Assembly (NCBI GenBank): GCA_932521025.1
Contig: OW051472.1
Location: forward strand, 1,364,001 to 1,428,000
DNA length: 64,000 nucleotides
Source of the DNA: Oscheius onirici
Lineage: Eukaryota > Nematoda > Chromadorea > Rhabditida > Rhabditidae
Direction of reading: 5' to 3'
Shown in pieces: positions 10,640 to 21,781 of this stretch (its first letter is position 1; each line of letters starts with the position of its first letter). A program made the translations under genes and the position numbers. The notes beneath the pieces were generated by a model that was not told where the DNA came from, made no database searches, and saw only the letters and a program-made list of their open reading frames with translations.

Positions 10640-11525
10640 AGTAACTCAGCAAGTTCGACCCACATTCAAAAATGAGCTAGTGAACAATGTCTAGCGTTCA
10701 ATGTAACTGCATGTTATTTTTAGAGGGAGGGGCAAAGATTATTATCTTTGACAGTTTTAAAAGAGGTTAATGATAGAAATACAGTTCCGAAAACACACTG
10801 AATCTGAAAATAACGGGGAACTAGTTGATATCTGATACAACGAGTATAGTTAAAAACTGGCTATCTTATATCCTGGGATGAATGTACCGTTTCTGATTCC
10901 GGATAAATGTAAGAAATAAGCCGTCTACGAACAAGTTGCTGGAATACGTCGTCGATGGAACAAAGTCGGTAAAAGTACTGAATACTCATAGTTTTCGTGA
11001 AACAATAAACCCAGATAAAGTACATGCCTTCACGAAATTTTTACAACGAAACAACATGTAGACTATACTTGGGCGGCTCGAGCCGAAGAATGTCCAATTT
11101 TCGTCTATTTTTCGGCAAAACAGGAGAAAACGTCAAGTGAAATGTTATAAATTGCTGTGTAGAGGGTCTATGCTAACTACATATTGTTGACCGAGAAAAG
11201 CATCTGCAGTTTACGCGGAAGTTGAAACCCAGAAAAGTAATTGGGTTAGAGAGGACATGGGACCGGAAGTTATGAGCCACTTTCTCTCTCCCCTTTTCTC
11301 ATAATTTAGAGACGCCCGGGGCTGATTCCCTTGGGGCGACAGGGAGTAGCACGTCGCTCTCTCACGCACAACTACTGACTGATTGGGATGCGAGGAGGAG
11401 AGAAGGAGTGATAGATGAAGATGGAAATTTTGAAAAGTGGGAAAGGAGAAAAAATCATTGGTTTTGCGTTTTTGAACTGGTTCGATGTGTTATTGAGGGA
11501 ACAGAACAAGGTTGGTAACGTGATC
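10640..11525. other. intergenic, nothing recognised
   Basis: No exon pair with matching splice sites and no repeat seen elsewhere in the window. Confidence 0.4.
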
Positions 11526-11531
11526 AGCTGA

Positions 11532-11597
11532 TGTTTCAACAAATTGATATAAAAAAAATCCTTTGATTCTTTCTATTCTTTTTGATGAAATTGTTAT
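11532..11597 (+). ncRNA. candidate 21U-RNA locus
   Basis: TGTTTCA at 11532-11538, GATATAA at 8-14, TATT with its T at 11577 (spacing 39). Confidence 0.57.
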
Positions 11598-11607
11598 ACC
11601 CTAATAG

Positions 11608-11872
11608 CCTGCAACTTATAGCTTGAAGTTTTAGATCTTTTCCATCAACTTTCACGTTTTCTGAGTGTTTCCATCGAATTTAGCGCGTAAAACAACCCCT
11701 AGAACGTAAAAAGTACGCGGAATTTGCCGTTCTTTGAAAATCCAAGGTATTTTCGAGTACTTTTTACGTTCTAGGGGTGATTTAAAGTGCTGAATTCGGT
11801 AAAACACTCAGAAAACGAGAAAGTTAGTGGAAAAGGGCTTAAAATACAAGCTACGAATATTCAGAAGGTTGG
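11608..11872. mobile_element. palindromic MITE
   Basis: The left arm (TTTCACGTTTTCTGAGTGTT, then ACCCCTAGAACGTAAAAAGT) returns as its complement on the right (ACTTTTTACGTTCTAGGGGT, then AACACTCAGAAAACGAGAAA). The two arms form one long hairpin. Confidence 0.75.
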
Positions 11873-12019
11873 CGCCCCAAAAATTTGAACTGAGGTGGTT
11901 GCTAGCAAAATGTTTCACCAATTCGATAAAACAGAAATGTCTTGTTAGTACTCATTAAACCAGTCAGAGATAGTGAAAAGAGTAGTTTTTATTCCATTTG
12001 GAACTTACTGTAACCTTTT

Positions 12020-13180
12020 GGTCAAACTGTGGCAAATAGAAAGCGTTGTGACTTCGAAAAGGGGCTACGAGACGTAATGGGACCATTTAGGTGCACACTT
12101 CTTTTTGGACTTTTCTCCCTTTTTTTGTTTAAATCCATAGATAAGTGGGAAGGACTACTCCAGTTACTGATCGCTTGCTCATATGGGATATACAGAAACA
12201 GTGTCCAAAAGGATGACAAGTGCCGGACAAGGAATGACAATCCTGGCCGAAAACGCGCACCAGCCAGGTTGTGCTAGGCAAATACACAAATCTGCATACT
12301 GTGAAAACGGTAGCAAAACGTATGATTTTCTTTTTCCCAAGTCCGTTTACGACCAGCTTCCGACCCCCTCTATTTGTGTATCCAAGTACGGCTCTAATTT
12401 CATGGGAGCACAGATCACAGTCAGAAATTTGGCTTGGAGGGTTCAATGCTGGATAAAAAGAAGCAAAAAAACGAGTAGAAAAAAGGTTTTACTCTCTGGA
12501 TAGGTGGACATTTGTTGTTCTCTGCTAAGACGAGGGTACCACATCATATTTTGAGTTTTTTGGAAAAAAAAAGTGTTTCAATAGAAAAGTATAGCAATCT
12601 CACTTTTTTGCGACCAAAAATGAAAATCACATGTTTTCATCAGTTTTTACGAGTCCAAACGCAGAAGACAACAGGAGCGATAACTAAAGGGGCAAAAATG
12701 TTTCAACATTTGCATGAAAGAGAAATATAGATTCCTATCTTTACTACGACGATCCGGTGATTCTAAAAATCAGTAATCGCATCCCACGCGGAGCGCGGGG
12801 TGGATTTGGCTTTGCCTCCCACTAGCGCAGAACGCTTTTTGCATAAAATCGCGCGCAGCGCCCGCCAGAAGCAATTTCAGATTCCGGGACCTATTCCATC
12901 GGATTCAGCGTAAAAAGTTACCCCTAGAGCCTTATTTTCAAGTCGATAAGTCAAAATTCTAAAAAGTTAGGCAAAAACCGAGTTTCCAAAATGTCCCGTG
13001 TCCGCTGTCCGCCGTGCGCGATTGTACGCGATTTGCGGGCTCATTTTTGCGAATTTTCGTCTGAAATTTTGGATAGAGGTATAACTAACCGTATCTCAGA
13101 GGGGGTATCTTTTAGAATTTTGATTTTCGACCCGGATCACACCTTTACGCTCTGCATTTTTGGACAGAATTTTTTTTCCG
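12020..13180. other. intergenic, no supported gene
   Basis: Open frames on both strands at 12029-12503 lack splice sites and typical codon use. 12780-13130 is a GC-rich repeat-like stretch (GCGCGCAGCGCCCGCC) leading into a SINE fragment. Confidence 0.4.
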
Positions 13181-13182
13181 AA

Positions 13183-13290
13183 AAAGTTGGTGTATTGCTA
13201 AGGGTCGCCACTCGACACCACCCGGGTTCGATCCCGCACTACTGCAAACCTTTTTGCTAAATTGTTTTGAGTAGAAATTGACTTAGGAAA
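13183..13290 (+). mobile_element. SINE family 1 fragment (tRNA-like head)
   Basis: TTGGTGTATTGCTAAGGGTC, then B-box GGGTTCGATCCCGC and TTTTTGCTAAATTGTTTTGA match the head and neck of the SINE at 9097. Confidence 0.6.
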
Positions 13291-13768
13291 CGCTCTGGGT
13301 CCATTTTTGTGATCGGATTCGATCATTCCCCGCCATTAGGCAAAGGCGCAAAGTTGTTGTTCCGAGTTTAGTCTTTGTTCATAGAGCAAAGCCAGGTACT
13401 TTTAGGAACGAGGGAGTATGGACGTTTTCTGCTTTTAAAATGGATCATGGTATGCTTAGGTTTGCTGAAGTTCTAGGTATACGCTTCCCCGATTCTGATG
13501 AAGTAAATCTCGAAAGGTGGTGGGAAATATCGTAACAAAGAACAAAAATACCAAAAGCTTGATTGTGAGACGTGTAAGGCATGACCTCTAACCAATGCAG
13601 ACTCTATTTATTCTTGGAGTACCTCGACATCAGTACGTTAAAGTTCTGACCGGTCTGGTGTTTGTACAAAAAATGAGCCGGACCGTACCGAAAAAGATGG
13701 TTTACACTTTTTGTTAGTGTATGAAGAGTCACTAGTCGTAAATTCTAAGAATTTTGACAAAAAGAGAA

Positions 13769-13997
13769 CAATCTGGATCTGTGAAAAAGCAGGTTCTTTG
13801 AAGAAGGAGAGATTTGTCTTTACCCCTTGTTTTACTTAATTCAATCGGACAAAAAGAGAACAATACTTTTGTTTGAACTACACAACTGGACAAAAAAGAA
13901 CAATAGCTCTTACAAAAGTCAAATCCTCGTCTTTTCTCATAGGATCACTCTTTTATCGTCTGCCCCAGAAACGTTTCAATAGAAGTGAGGAGAGAGT
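13769..13997 (+). repeat. inverted repeat, left arm, flanking the lectin locus
   Basis: Nearly identical to the reverse complement of 15653-15885 (I see about one base of difference in the part compared). It includes CTTTACCCCTTGTTTTA and CGTCTGCCCCAGAAACG. It ends 23 bases before a lectin exon remnant. Confidence 0.85.
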
Positions 13998-14019
13998 GTA
14001 GATTCTGTAGATTCCTGCG

Positions 14020-14124
14020 GACGAGTATTCTGGGACCAGTGGGTATCCATACCATTTCGATACCTATCAAGATTCGGCAGCAACTTTTCGAGCCTTTGTC
14101 TGCAAGAAGCCTTCTCTACCTTGA
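14020..14124 (+). pseudogene. 3' exon remnant of a second C-type lectin
   Basis: Reads DEYSG, then YHFDTYQDSAATFRAF, VCKKPSLP and a stop. This matches the last exon of the intact lectin (15311-15424: DEYSA, RYKFDNYPSSSTTFRAF, VCKKPSLP). Only this terminal piece remains; the sequence upstream of it is the inverted repeat. It ends 247 bases before the start of the intact gene, so the locus was once a tandem lectin pair, or a duplication was cut by the repeat. It is not functional on its own. Confidence 0.75.
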
Positions 14125-14371
14125 TCATAAAGATTCACTATAAGTTTTCACTTCTAGACAAGTCTTTGCAAGTAAAAGAAAACTGATAAAACGAAAACGG
14201 AGAGAAATTGAGCTCCATTTATTGCCCTAAGGAAACTTAACCATCTTATCTGTTACCATTTGCGGTTCTTTTCATGTTCTGGCCGAAAACGTACAGTCAG
14301 TTATAGAGTGTACGACAGTTCAATAAATCTTCTGCGATAAGCAGTGCCATTCTCAAAGGTTTCACTCGGCC

Positions 14372-15424
14372 ATGTTGAAACTTTGCATCTTTCTCTCTGT
14401 GACCGTTTACACAGCCTTGTCTCAACAACAATGTCAGTCTGGATACTATTTCCATCCCCAGAGTAACAAGTAAGTATGATTAGCTCGTAGACTCCTAGTT
14501 CTAGATGCTTCAAAGTCTCGACGGATATTCAAAACTACTTCGGAGCGAGTGTTTTGTGCACTAGAGACGGAGGCACATTAGCTTCGATACAAAATGGCTA
14601 CGTCAACTCTTTCATTGGTAGCCTCTTGGGCTCTGAGAAGTCTCACTACATTGGATTGAACAGTTTGATGCAGACGGCCAGCGACTGGACATGGATTGAT
14701 GGAACACCATACGTCTATAATAACTGGCAGCAAGGGCAATCTCAAGGCGGACAATGTGCTGCAATTCAGGGAGGAACGAATCAGTGGAGGTATATGAACA
14801 GAGAGACATGCAAACGTTCTTTTCTTTCAGTAATCCTAATTGCTCTGCAAAACTACCTTACATCTGTATGACCGATCCAGTTTCTCTGCCTGTTCAACCA
14901 ATTACGCGGCATGGTAAATTCCCATACTTCTGAAATCAGTCCTTTTACAGCTCTTTGCGAGACTGGCTGGATCTATTTCAACAAAACCAATTCGTGCTAT
15001 AGAACATTTTCCGATAGTCGTGCTACTCACGCAGGCGCTGAAGCGATCTGCGTTGAAGGATCTGGAGGTCATTTAACCTCGATTCACAGTCCAGAGGAGC
15101 TTTACTTCGTCAGTGAGCTCTCAGCTACAGGACTGCCTATGGATTGGCCGAACCAAGTTCTGACAGGACTCCTAAGAGTGAACAATATATGGACTTGGAC
15201 CGACAGCTCTCCATTCGACTTTCAAGTTTGGACGCCGGATGGGTCCCCATGGGCAGGTTCCAACTACGGATATGTAAGATCAAAAGACTGCTGTACTTCT
15301 TGTTCTTTAGCTTTTTGTTGATGAGTACTCGGCGGGCAAGGGTTTACGATACAAGTTCGACAACTATCCTTCCTCGTCAACAACTTTTCGAGCTTTCGTC
15401 TGCAAGAAGCCTTCGTTACCTTGA
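14372..15424 (+). CDS. secreted C-type lectin with two CTLDs (clec family)
   Basis: Five exons: 14372-14469, 14505-14789, 14831-14913, 14951-15273 and 15311-15424. The introns are 35-41 bases and all phases agree, giving 300 residues. The start gives a signal peptide (MLKLCIFLSVTVYTALS). The first C-type lectin domain (about residues 22-150) has WTWIDGTPYVYNNW and a Cys pair near its end (QCAAIQ and SAKLPYIC). The second (about 150-300) has CETGWIYFNKTNSCY, a GGHLTSIHSPEE segment and the terminal VCKKPSLP. The classical EPN or QPD calcium-sugar motif is not seen in either domain, so sugar binding is uncertain. Nematode CLEC proteins are secreted or surface proteins, often expanded in gut and induced by infection. 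Neighbours are a broken sister exon upstream and an inverted repeat on each side. Confidence 0.88.
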
Positions 15425-15652
15425 TAGTAAAGATTTTTTTTTGCTCTTACTTGCCTTTTTATTCTCACTACTACTCTTCTCAAAAGAACAGGAGAACAAT
15501 GAGTTCTATGTTTCCCAATGTTTTTATCACATTGGTAGGAAAGGGATCTAGTTGATATCTGAGACAACGAGTAGAAGAAGAAACCGGAGAAAAACAACGG
15601 GATTCTCTCCCAATGAAAAACGTCTTTTCCAACTCTTGTCCCTAACTCGACA

Positions 15653-15885
15653 GTACTCTCTCCTCACTTCTATTGAAACGTTTCTGGGGCAGACGATAAA
15701 AGAGTGATCCTATGAGAAAAGACGAGGATTTGACTTTTGTAAGAGCTATTGTTCTCTTTTTGTCCAGTTGTGTAGTTCAAACAAAAGTATTGTTCTCTTT
15801 TTGTCCGATTGAATTAAGTAAAACAAGGGGTAAAGACAAATCTCTCCTTCTTCAAAGAACCTGCTTTTTCACAGATCCAGATCGG
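15653..15885 (-). repeat. inverted repeat, right arm, flanking the lectin locus
   Basis: Reverse complement of 13769-13997. The open frame across it (15712-15963) is therefore repeat, not a gene. It abuts a SINE family 1 tail. Confidence 0.85.
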
Positions 15886-16037
15886 TTGAGTACGGAAGGG
15901 ATCAGAAGAGATCGGTTTAGTGGGGAAGAAATCGGAGGGGATCAGAAGGGATTCGTTGACTAGGGAAAGAATCAGAAGTAAAGAAGAAAACACAAGTAAA
16001 AAAGCCGCCGACAGGCGGCGAAGCCGGCTGGTGAGGG
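15884..16037 (+). mobile_element. SINE family 1 fragment (tail)
   Basis: Several copies of GATCGGTTGAC(T)GGGGAAGG-like and GATCAGAAGAGATCGG units, then GCCGCCGACAGGCGGC and GGCTGGTGAG, as in the tails of the full SINEs. Confidence 0.6.
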
Positions 16038-16324
16038 CAATAAGACAAATCAGCGCTCCTACAAGCTAAAATTCGACGGAAAACAATGAATTTGAATAAA
16101 AAGAAGCAAAAAAAATCACATTGTCTCTGTCCCGACGATCACAAACAAGCACCATGACGCAAACATTATGTTTTCCAATCCGCTAAGATGAGGCTAATCT
16201 GCTCTTAGAAGGGATTGAAAAAACATGATCGGACTGATTGGTGATTGACTAGAGGAGATCAAAGACAGAGATCGCGTTTTTGCTTTTTGCTCTGGTCTGT
16301 TCAATTATTTTGAGAAAGCATGAA

Positions 16325-16390
16325 TGTTTCAAAGAATAGTTATATGCCAAGGAAAATAGAAGTTTTCAGTCGTGAGCGGCTTTTTGTGAG
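16325..16390 (+). ncRNA. candidate 21U-RNA locus (paralogue 1 of 4)
   Basis: TGTTTCA at 16325-16331, TTATATG at 9-15, CAGT with its T at 16370 (spacing 39). Related to the loci at 16513, 17019 and 17597. Confidence 0.6.
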
Positions 16391-16512
16391 GAAAATACAT
16401 ATTATTGATCAAACGTGACTTTTTGGCCACAGAAACCACCGTACTGATCTATACTGTCTTGTCAGAAACACAAAAGGAGAGTAAAAAAATCAGGTGGAGG
16501 GGAAACTAAACA

Positions 16513-16577
16513 TGTTTCAAAGACTGGATATATGGCAAGGTTAGAGAAACTTCCAATATTTGGAGATTTCTTTTTCC
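16513..16577 (+). ncRNA. candidate 21U-RNA locus (paralogue 2 of 4)
   Basis: TGTTTCA at 16513-16519, GGATATATGG at 7-16, CAAT with its T at 16557 (spacing 38). Confidence 0.6.
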
Positions 16578-17018
16578 AGTAAACTGCAAATTTTTGGAAG
16601 TTCGAAAACGTACACTTTGCTCACGTTCGGGCCTAACATGACGTTTTAGTTGACCGTAAGTCAGTTGTGAAATTTTTCAAGGGAGAAATGCGAAAAAGTC
16701 CTAAAGAGACAAAACTTTTTAAAATGTTTCAGCATCACTGTAGAAGAAAAAGTTGGTGATACAAGTACTGATCACAATAAAATCAGAGAGAGATAAAATT
16801 CGTTGTGTAAGAAGTCACAACACACATTCGGATCACAAGCCTTCAAATTAGGCGGGTAAAATACAGTAATTGACGGGACCGCGATTTGGCGGGAGTTTAA
16901 AAAGGGAACATCAACGGAAACTGATAAAGAGGGGCCACAGAAACCACCGTACTGACTTATACTGTCTTGTCAGAAACACGAAAAGATTAAAAAAGTCAGG
17001 TGGAGGGAAAAATAAACA

Positions 17019-17083
17019 TGTTTCAAACACTGGATATATTGCAAGATGAGAGAAACTTTCAATGCTTGTGGGGAGTTTTCCGG
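17019..17083 (+). ncRNA. candidate 21U-RNA locus (paralogue 3 of 4)
   Basis: TGTTTCA at 17019-17025, GGATATATTG at 7-16, CAAT with its T at 17063 (spacing 38). Confidence 0.6.
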
Positions 17084-17596
17084 AAAACTTCAAGTTTTGG
17101 GAAGTTCGAAAACGTACATTTTGCTCACTTTCAACCACTCGTTGGGTCTACCTCTCTTTGAACGTTTTAGTTGACCGTAAGTCAGTTGTGAAATTTTTCA
17201 AGGGAGAATTATACAGGGGGCAAAAGAAGGTTATGGATAAGAAATACCGTAGCAGCTGCGTTTTTATATTACATTTTACAGTAACCCAGTCTAGTTCCTT
17301 TTTCATTCCGAAAACTTCAAAACTGAAAAAAAATAGTTTAGTAAAAGATGTGGTAAACGAATGTTTCAGAACTTTTAGAAGAGAAGCAGTTGAAGGGTAC
17401 ACATACTACATTCTTGTTGACGCCTCCAAAAAAAGTACATTTCCTGTTTCAATAACTTCACAGGAAAGAAAGATGCCGAGCAATATGTTCAGTTATTCTT
17501 CTTTTTCACATTTCAAGAAAAAAGATTGTTTGAGAAGACGAAAGTGAAAAAGAGCGAAAACAAGAAGGCTTTATCTTTTGGTTATAGAGAAAACTA

Positions 17597-17662
17597 TGTT
17601 TCGGCTGATATTTGTATCACCAGAAAAGTAGAAGTTTTCAATGCTTCGAGGTTGTGGAGAGC
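17597..17662 (+). ncRNA. candidate 21U-RNA locus (paralogue 4 of 4, altered core)
   Basis: TGTTTCG (last base changed) at 17597-17603, TTTGTAT at the TATA position, CAAT with its T at 17642 (spacing 39). The downstream GAAGTTTTCAATGCTT matches its paralogues. Confidence 0.45.
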
Positions 17663-18885
17663 AATGCATATTTTTTGAAGGAAAAGACACACTCATTTGC
17701 ACGCTAATGTTGTTTCACCTATACAATTCAGAGTCTCACTTGGTTGTCGATCGAAAGAATTGCAAGGTATTATTCTCTCTTTTCTTGAACAGACTATTAT
17801 GGACCAGCAGTACTTGAGAAAACTTTTTTAAATTGTTTCGATGTTCACATGAAAGGTAAGCAGAACAGGAAAAGCTACTCGTTTTGGCTGTCGTTTCAAA
17901 AATAGCAAAGATAAACTAAGCAATGTAAGATGAACAGGCTGATAGAAAAGTTCGAAAAACAAGACTTGCCTCAAGATTTCTATAAAATCCGCGAGCCTAG
18001 TGAAAGTAAGCAATATCTGGGCAAAAAAGCTAACAAGGAGCAGAAATCTGCTATGATAGCCTTTTTTGGGGCTCTGGTTTTAGGAGGAAAAGATGTCTCC
18101 AGAGAGGCACAATTAGAGCCGGGGCTCAATTTCAAAGAGACGAGGAGAAAGGAGAAACACGGCAACCCCTTCCAGACGAGATGGGGATTCCCTTTCCTCT
18201 TTTGGTCTGGATTTCAAAACACGCCTTTTTATAAAGTTTGTTTCAATGAAGTCATACAGTCTTCCTACAATCAACGATTCAGTGCTATGTCGTTCACAGT
18301 CGCATTCAACCAATAACAAAACTCTGCACTTTTTTTTTCGTAAAAAGACCATTTTTGTTTCTTTTCATGGTTTGGAAAGTTTATTCGAACTGACATCGAA
18401 AATAGGCCTTTTGTGAGAGAAAAAGACTGTTTCACAGAGTCAGTAACACAGATGTTTCTCATGTTTCGCGGTAACTGAAGAGAAGTTTTTATGGGTCAGA
18501 CTTGCGTTTTTCATACATTTTCATCTTGCTAATCGCGTTTATTGAATTCTCCCTGTAAAACATCCCCTTTAACGTGTATTTTAGTCAAAAATTGCCAGAT
18601 ATTGACAATATTTTCCAATACGCGGTGTTCTTGGAGATTTTCACCAATTACTGCCAATTTTTCCCTGAAAAACACGTCCCGGAGGGTTGTTTTACACGGA
18701 GAATTAGATAAACACACTTAGAAAGCTATAAAATCTATGGAAAATAGTGAAAACCGCAAGACGCTATTTGGGGGAGTTCGCGCCAAAATATTTGAACGAA
18801 CGGTTTCTGTGAAGTTGTTCAAAAACATTCGATGTTTCATTGTTCTCTCGTAAGGAAATGGATTTTTTTTTAGATAGTGAGATTC
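17663..18885. other. intergenic; weak palindrome at 18541-18712
   Basis: 18541-18712 begins GAATTCTCCCTGTAAAACA and ends with an imperfect complement (TGTTTTACACGGAGAATTA): a degraded MITE. TGTTTCA motifs at 17711, 18239, 18428 and 18833 lack a clean full signature. Confidence 0.45.
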
Positions 18886-18892
18886 AAGTTCT

Positions 18893-19345
18893 TTAAAGGG
18901 ACAGTCTCATTATAACCAGATAGGAACCATCTGGAAAGCCCGCGCATTCAAACCTCAAAAACCTCAAATATTGCATTTCCGTGTTTTCTCCGTTCCACAC
19001 TCGCCCACTATTTTTTACACTATTTTTTCGCTTTCTACTTGTTTTTAATCGATTTCTCGTCGAAAATTACGTCTAAAATAAGTGGTGGAACGTCAAAATT
19101 GGTGGAAAATTGACGGAGATAGACAAAAAAGCACTTGTTGGCCTAAAATACGTTATTTTCGCTTATTTCCGTCATTTTTCCCCCAATATTAGCGTTCCAA
19201 AACTCATTTTAGGGGTAAATTTTCACGAGAAATCGATTAAAAACAAGTAAAAATCGAAAAAATAAGTGTAAACCACCTAACAATGTAAAAATACAATTTG
19301 TCGTGGGTCCCGGACGCATTCCCGGACGCAGGACGCATTACATGT
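18893..19345. mobile_element. palindromic MITE, AAAGGGACAGTCTCATTATA family, truncated
   Basis: Left end AAAGGGACAGTCTCATTATA, then a hairpin body (ATCGATTTCTCGTCGAAAAT on the left; ACGAGAAATCGATTAAAAAC on the right). The right end stops at the GTCGTGGGTCCC stretch and is replaced by a GGACGCATT repeat. Other copies: 24512-25391, 43250-43340 and 53146-53497. Confidence 0.75.
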
Positions 19346-20870
19346 GAAGAGTGAAACATTTTGAGATAGAAAACAGTTAGAAGGAGAGGAAGAGAAGGGG
19401 GATCAAAGAGTGGAAAGAGAGGACCTCTGATTCTTGAAAAAATACTTAGGGAAGAAGGATTGGCATTTTAAGTTTCTTTGCGTTATTTTTTTCCAAAAAA
19501 TTTGGAACGCACTCATCATTGATCACAGAGCTGAGTTTGTTTTATCCTAACAGTGAAACATTTTCGGAAAACTAACGAAATGATGAAAAACTAAATGTGT
19601 GAGATAATAAAAGGGCATAGAATTTTGCATGAACGGGAAAGCCCTACCAAATTGTTGGATGTTAAAGTAATCAGTCAGTTATTAAAACTTTCTATTTCCT
19701 TCTGGAGATGTAACGTCTCAATGAAACATTTTACAGCTGGGGGAAAATTGTCAAGAGATGAAAGGAAAGAAATCAGAAGAGACTCCTCTGCTTGAAAAAT
19801 GTAGAATGAAGAAGGGAACTTTCAAAATTTTGGTATTTTTCTTCAAGCACTTGAAGAGACGAGTACGAAACGAATTGATTGTATTTACAAAACAATTTTT
19901 ATAGCTGAAACGCTTGAAAATACAGCGAAAATGGGAGGAAAAAGAGCGCAGGAAAGTAGAAGAGTTGGCAGGGAGCTTAGAAACTGTGAATAAGCAAACA
20001 TTTAGTATATTTTATTCAATGGCGGAATCAACATTTATGAGAAACTGTGATGAAGATCTGGGGTCGATGAAACAAAAAAAAATTGAACTGATGAAATCTC
20101 TTACTGTTGGTGCACGTTGAAAAGCAACTGAATAGTGCAAAATTCTAACTTTTCCATATCAATTGCGGATGAAACGGAATCAACTTTCTTTGAGGGACTC
20201 GTACTACTATCAGAATCGCCCTAGCCCATTTCTGGCAAGCTCTGCTAGTGTTGGTCAAACAAGAAATTTACAAGCTTTCGCATCTAGTTTGAAGGTGATC
20301 ACAATCAAATTTTTTCAACTATTTTTTTTTCGCATTATTACACCGGGTAAACTTAGTATAGACAGTAAAACAATTTAAAAATTTTTGGGGAATGGAAAAA
20401 TGACAACGATTTCTAGGTCGCTTTTCAGAAATTGTAGGTCTTGTGAACTAGACAGCTAGACCGATCGAAAAACTACACCATATTTTTCTTATCAATCACT
20501 ACGGCGACAAAAAAAAATTCCAACAAAAAGTCGATGAAAACAAGACAAGGAAATGAGACAGTGGCTAAAAGCCCGTTGTCGTCTTTTTCTCTCCCCAAAA
20601 TTCCATCACACACAACCTCAGTTGAAGAGGCAAAAATGTTTTTTGCCCAGCGGGATCTTTCCTGGTTCAGAGATCTCTCGGCTTTAGTATTCTGCCGCAG
20701 GAATGGAATGCGCGTTCCCCATCTTCTCTCGAGAGTGAGAATAGCCTGATTGGCCCTTTTTTTCGTCGTCATGGGAGATGATGACCTATAGCCTATTTGG
20801 GAAAAGGGGAAGGGAAAAGAGAATAGAAAGACAGTAAACTGACCGTCAAACCACAAAACTACTGGAAGAA
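19346..20870. other. intergenic, nothing recognised
   Basis: Four minus-strand TGTTTCA motifs (19352, 19554, 19722, 20068) without clear TATA patches. No supported exon. Confidence 0.4.
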
Positions 20871-20871
20871 A

Positions 20872-21488
20872 ATGTTTTCTGTTCCTGCTAAAAACTGTGT
20901 GTTTGGAATGGCTGGCAAAGTGGACAAGCTAGAAAAGGAGTTGTCCACGGCGTGAGTAGATAAACTGACTATTGTGTTTGCGTAAATCTCATTCCTCTAG
21001 TGAGATATAGCGACTAGTTTTGCATAGTCTATGTCGATAAAACGAACCAGTAGAAAAACTTTCTCGCTGAAAGTTTTGAACCCCTTAGCAGCTATGCTCT
21101 GGCATAAGGAAAAGAGACACTTCGGACCTAGTAAAAAGGTACCAAAATCAATCAAATGAACCCTTATTCGTCTTTTGAAAGCACTAACCGAAAGGCTCGG
21201 AGAATCATAAGAATGACACCCAGTTTGGTAATAGCAGTTTTTTGAAACATATTCTGGTTCTAAAAGTTCGAGTAATAGTTCGGTAGGCGGCCTTTTTTTT
21301 AAATTGTGAAGCATACAAAAGTTTTTCGGAACCGGATAATTTCAGCTTCTGTCTGTAAGAGTATTTGAGAGACAAGGAGTTTTGCTTTTTTTTGTCTTAA
21401 ACAGCCTTGGTAGTGACAACAACAGCTCAGACCCCAGCACATCATACATGGATCATAAAACCAAAAATGTCACAAAAGCAATACTTTG
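20872..21488 (+). CDS. possible 5' exons of an unrecognised gene
   Basis: Exon one, 20872-20951 (or from the in-frame ATG at 20908, MAGKVDKLEKELSTA), ends at a strong GTGAGT donor in phase 2. A phase-matching exon may follow at 21405-21488 after TTAAACAG, reading LGSDNNSSDPSTSYMDHK and on to a GTGATC donor. Codon choice looks worm-like and the first exon is charged and helical. I found no third exon, so the model is incomplete or may be chance. No family is recognised. Confidence 0.35.
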
Positions 21489-21718
21489 GTGATCATTTTT
21501 TGTTTCACCAATTGCTTTCATGAAGTTTGCGAAACTGATGATTGGTGTTTTTCAACAAAACCGTTTACACGAGATTTTACTGTTCTCCATGTTTTCCGTC
21601 TCTGACTCTCTGTCCCCATAACCCATTCCAAACCATTTGATACCTGAGAGGATCAGGTGCTTTCTCCCCCTCTCTATTTGTGGGAGGAAACTGAGCCAAA
21701 ATGAGTGATAAAAAAAAT

Positions 21719-21781
21719 TCTACATAAAGTCCCCCCCCCCCCCCCCGACTTTATGTAGAAATTTTTTCTACATAAAGTCCT
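21719..21781. repeat. C17 tract inside a hairpin
   Basis: CTACATAAAGT, then 17 C (21731-21747), then GACTTTATGTAG, and a third copy TCTACATAAAGTCC at 21767-21781. The complementary strand is a G17 run, able to form a quadruplex. Confidence 0.9.

Larger units (their letters stand above)
16426..17211 (+). repeat. imperfect tandem duplication of about 260 bases
   Basis: Unit one (16426-16686) and unit two (16933-17211) share GGCCACAGAAACCACCGTAC, the piRNA-like locus and GTTTTAGTTGACCGTAAGTC. They differ at many positions, so the duplication is not recent. The long open frame starting in unit two (17062-17547) has no matching frame in unit one and is not supported as a gene. Confidence 0.8.

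Noticed and set aside
12129-12503. Overlapping frames with a CDLCSHEI word suggesting a zinc motif
   Set aside because: A single CxxC without partner, no splice sites, and both strands equally open.
15712-15963. 83-residue frame downstream of the lectin
   Set aside because: Falls entirely within the inverted repeat shared with 13769 and 10407.
17062-17547. 161-residue open frame
   Set aside because: It lies across one unit of a tandem duplication and the other unit does not keep the frame; no splice sites or family resemblance.
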